NCBI RefSeq assembly: GCF_028769735.1
Contig: NC_088178.1
Location: 30,047,357-30,111,356, forward strand
DNA from: Zonotrichia leucophrys gambelii
Taxonomy: Eukaryota > Chordata > Aves > Passeriformes > Passerellidae
Length of the DNA stretch: 64,000 nt
Reading direction: 5' to 3'
Shown: positions 57,719-64,000 of the stretch, piece by piece
Layout: each line of letters starts with the position of its first letter
Position numbering within the stretch: position 1 is the first letter of the stretch
The notes under the pieces: generated by a model
Databases searched by the model: none
The model's input: only the letters and a program-made list of their open reading frames with translations
Told to the model about the DNA's origin: nothing
Position numbers and translations under genes: made by a program

Positions 57719-58080
57719 CGCGCCGCCGCCCGCTCCGCCGGTGCTGCAGCAGACACACACAGCGGGGGCGCGGGGCGGGTGAGGCGCGGGCGGGGCGCTG
57801 CGGTTCGCTCCCCCCGGCCCCGTTCGCTCGGCCCGGCCCCGCCGCCCCCGGCCCGCTTCGCTCGCCCCCGCCGGCCCCGCGCGCGCCGCCTCACCAGCCT
57901 GCCCGGGCCGCAGTATCCCACGGTGCACCGCGCCGCGCCTGCGCGCGCCGCCCCGCGCATGCGCCGCGCCGCCCGACGCGCACGGAGGAGAGGGACGCCC
58001 GCGCGCGGGGGCGGCGCGTGCGCGGAAGGGGCGCGCTCGGCCCCCCCCCCCCACCCCCTCACGGCCCCGCGCGCGGGAAA
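57719..58080 (-). promoter_or_regulatory. SRSF11 CpG-island promoter and probable spliced 5' UTR
   Basis: The minus strand offers a donor (AGGCTG|GTGAGG, exon side ends 57895) and an acceptor (TCTGCTGCAG|CACC, exon resumes 57743) 24 nt before the ATG. The 5' UTR is therefore probably interrupted by a 151-bp intron at 57744-57894. Upstream, the NRF1-type palindrome GCGCATGCGC lies at 57955-57964. There is no TATA box. Confidence 0.6.
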
Positions 58081-58225
58081 GCTGAGGGGGCTCTGAGGGG
58101 CCGCTATTGCCGCCTCGTCCGTCGTCATTGCACAGAGCAAAGTCACACAAAATACACTGTCCCACTGATGCCTTGGGATTCTGGCTTTTCTGTTTTTCTA
58201 TGTTTCTGATCCTGCAGTTCTTCAT

Positions 58226-58602
58226 TGTATAACTCTAAACTCCATATACAATTCTAGTTCACATTTTGGTCAGACACGAAAGTTTCTCTCCGGGCCTGGG
58301 AATCAAGGACTCCTCACTGTCTCAGGGTCCAGTAAATGTAAACAATAGTGAGTTAAGGGGAGCAAACTTGGGGTAAATAATTTCATCACCTGAAGATGTA
58401 ATTGCAGGATTAATCCCCAATATGCAAATGGACCAAACTTAGAAAAGTGTAAAAATTCGTGACCCATCATCTATTTTTGGGTGTAGTACCTGGTGGGCTT
58501 TGTCTGCCCTAAATGTACCTGAAGGCCTTTCAATAAGTATACCTGCTTTTTACTCCCTTACTTCTGTTTCTGTTTTCAGGTAGCCCCAGAAAAGGCATCA
58601 CA
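58226..58602 (+). mobile_element. solo-LTR-like element between SRSF11 and LRRC40
   Basis: Starts TGTATAACTC and ends near AAAGGCATCACA. It has LTR-style wording late in the block (CCTTTCAATAAGTATACCTG, an AATAAA-like signal, then CTTTTTACTCCCTTACTTC) and no coding capacity. No clean target-site duplication; borders approximate. The family is recalled from passerine genomes, not searched. Confidence 0.55.
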
Positions 58603-59390
58603 AGCCTTTTTTGGGGTGGGAATTTCTCATTAGAGAGGAGTTAAAAATGTATTTGCAGTTTACATAGTACAAATCATGCTATTTCCTGATGAGTTTGTTG
58701 CTTTATGTTAATGTATTTCCCATAAATGTTCCTGAATGTAAATGAAACCAGCCTTATTTATTAATCCAGCTGAAATTCTACCTCATCTGATTCATAAAGT
58801 AGGAGATGCTCACTGTCCTCCCTTAGCAGATATCACATTTCCACTTCTGAAATATTACTGATGCCGTATCTTGTACTGAATTGCCAAAAGCTTATTTAAA
58901 TTCCAGATTTGAATTTGTCAGCAATGTTCCACGTGGACCTTAGCTATCCAACAGCATTGAAACTGAATGAAAGTGACACAGTGTTTATACCAGGGGCCCT
59001 GAGGCACAGAGCACTCACCCTCTGAAGTCTTTAAAACCCATTTTTAACCACCACTGTTTTTTTAAATAATCAGTTGAAATACCCAGTATTTTCTGTGTGT
59101 TTCTGCCTCCACCGAGAGAGGAGAAAAAAGAAGTGGGGGGATTAAAGAACACTGGTAAAAAAAACTAATGAGGCCAATATCCTTAATCAAGAGCAAGTGC
59201 CTGAAGTGAGTTTCCCGAATTACAAACTTGACTAATGTACTTAAACCTTCACTAATTGCTTTTCATTCCAATGGAACTGCTCTTAGAAGCATTTTTCAAA
59301 GAGGGGAGTGTTTGAAACGCACAAAGTGAAGAGAACTACAGTCCAACATGGGGCCACATTCCTTTATCAGCATTTTCCTCTCACTGCTGG
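58603..59390. other. SRSF11-LRRC40 intergenic stretch
   Basis: AT-rich unique-looking sequence; no exon, repeat array or RNA gene recognised. Confidence 0.4.
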
Positions 59391-59690
59391 TGGGATCTGC
59401 AGGCACAGGGCTGGTTCCATGGGCTGGTTTGGATGGGATACTGGGGAGAAATCCTTCCCTGGGAGGGTGGGGAAGTCCTGGCACAGAGACTGCTCCTGGA
59501 TCCCTGGAAGTGTCCAACACCAGGCTGGACACTGGGGCTGGGAGCAGCCTGGGGCAGTGAAGGCATGCAATATTTTGTATGATTAATGAGAACATCACTG
59601 CACCTTCCAAGTTGTTGTGACTTTGAATATAATTTCGTTCCACCTCAGCCGCTGGATCCCTCCCAACCCAAACCATCCTGAGAATCTGCT
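59390..59690 (+). mobile_element. CR1 LINE 3' end, interrupted
   Basis: GGGATACTGGGGAGAAATCC, CTCCTGGATCCCTGGAAGTG and AACACCAGGCTGGACACTGG are followed by about 70 bp of unrelated AT-rich sequence, then CTCCCAACCCAAACCATCCT. The tail is thus split by an insertion or rearrangement. Confidence 0.75.
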
Positions 59691-59829
59691 GAGCTTGGAA
59701 CAGACCCTGGAGATCATGGAGCCCAGCCACGCACAGCCCCCCAGGAGGCTGCAGTGTAGCTGCGCACAGGGCTAAGGGGGAAAGCAAACACAATAAACTG
59801 CTGTGAAAGCGCCGTTCCGTGTGCTGTTC

Positions 59830-60076
59830 CCCGCGTGTCCGTGTACAGCACCGCGAGCAGCCACGTTCCGGGGCTCCATTTCGGCACCGCGGGGCGGGAA
59901 ATGGCGGCACCGGGGCTGGGCCGGGTCCGCCCGCGGGGCCCCGCCTGCGCGGCGGGCGGGCGGCGGCTCCGGCTGAGGGCGGCTCCAGCGCCGGCCCCGG
60001 CAGCGAGCGAGCGGCAGCAGCGCGGCCCCGGCTCCAGCCCCGGCCCTGGCCCGGTCCCGCTCGGGCTGTGTCGGAG
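59830..60076 (+). promoter_or_regulatory. LRRC40 CpG-island promoter / 5' UTR
   Basis: GC- and CpG-dense, TATA-less stretch up to the LRRC40 start. No in-frame stop codon lies between 59819 and the chosen ATG, so a longer N-terminus cannot be excluded from sequence alone. Confidence 0.55.
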
Positions 60077-63559
<3,483 letters not shown>

Positions 63560-63719
63560 TAATAGTGGCACCTGGGCTGGGGCTGGGTGCTGGCAGCTCC
63601 TTCCTTCCTTCCGTGGGAAGGGCACTTGAGGAATGACTCAGTCAGGAAATGAAGGAGCCCTCTGTGTGTTGTGGGATTGCTGAGATCAAACTGGGACTTG
63701 CGAAATGTTCTGTGTTCTG

Positions 63720-63995
63720 CCTGTGACTTGGAGGAGCAGCTGAGGGAGCTGGGGAGGGGCTGAGGGAGCTGGGCAGGGGCTGCAGAATCCCTGAGGGAGC
63801 TGGGCAGGGGCTGCAGAATCCCTGAGGGAGCCGGGCAGGGGCTGCAGAATCCCTGAGGGAGCCGGGCAGGGGCTGCAGAATCCCTGAGGAGCTGGGCAGG
63901 GGCTGCAGAATCCCTGAGGGAGCCGGGCAGGGGCTGCAGAATCCCTGAGGAGCCGGGCAGGGGCTGCAGAATCCCTGAGGAGCCGGGCAGGGCTC
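63720..63995. repeat. 30-bp minisatellite in LRRC40 intron 7 (CR1-derived unit)
   Basis: About eight copies of the same unit as at 21.1-21.5 kb, core GGGGCTGCAGAATCCCTGAG, preceded by GAGGGAGCTGGGGAGGGGCT and followed at the window edge by GCAGGGCTCACCTG. The flanks look like CR1, but the element is cut by the window end. Confidence 0.85.
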
Positions 63996-64000
63996 ACCTG

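Overview
This window is vertebrate nuclear DNA, almost certainly from a bird. The genes are split into many small exons with GT-AG introns, starts lie in CpG islands, and the introns are peppered with CR1 LINE 3' ends, the hallmark avian retroposon. The wording of the CR1 tails and of several solo-LTR-like blocks looks passerine to me, but that is recollection, not a search. There are no operons, CRISPR arrays, phage or bacterial genes, and no tRNA or rRNA that I can see.

Five protein-coding genes could be rebuilt exon by exon from both splice sites, with reading phase conserved across every junction. From left to right they are: DEPDC1 (minus strand, first six coding exons, running off the left edge), CTH (minus, complete, 12 coding exons), ANKRD13C (plus, complete, 13 coding exons), SRSF11 (minus, complete, 12 coding exons) and LRRC40 (plus, first seven coding exons, running off the right edge). 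CTH/ANKRD13C and SRSF11/LRRC40 are head-to-head pairs. ANKRD13C/SRSF11 converge tail-to-tail. DEPDC1 follows CTH on the same strand. The block CTH-ANKRD13C-SRSF11-LRRC40 matches human 1p31. DEPDC1 beside CTH does not, because in human it lies on the far side of LRRC7 and LRRC40.

The genes do not form a pathway. They are a cell-cycle DEP/GAP-like protein, the H2S- and cysteine-producing transsulfuration enzyme, an ER chaperone-like ankyrin protein, a splicing regulator and a leucine-rich-repeat protein. Promoter motifs visible by eye fit them: CCAAT plus a CHR-like element and overlapping E-box/CRE at DEPDC1, CCAAT and GC boxes at CTH, TCTCGCGAGA plus a YY1-type AAGATGGCGG at ANKRD13C, and an NRF1-type palindrome at SRSF11.

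The striking non-genic feature is the density of GC-rich minisatellites: about ten arrays in 64 kb, with at least one in or beside every gene. Most of the very long open frames (for example in the arrays near 4.0-4.9, 31.1-32.2, 43.3-43.6 and 52.4-53.6 kb) are artefacts of repeat units that lack stop codons in all frames. I did not find a new multi-gene system. The most interesting signals are small: a triplicated 5' splice site in ANKRD13C, minisatellites born inside CR1 elements at two loci from the same unit, an LTR-like block ending about 27 nt before a terminal exon, and a minisatellite inside the SRSF11 3' UTR.
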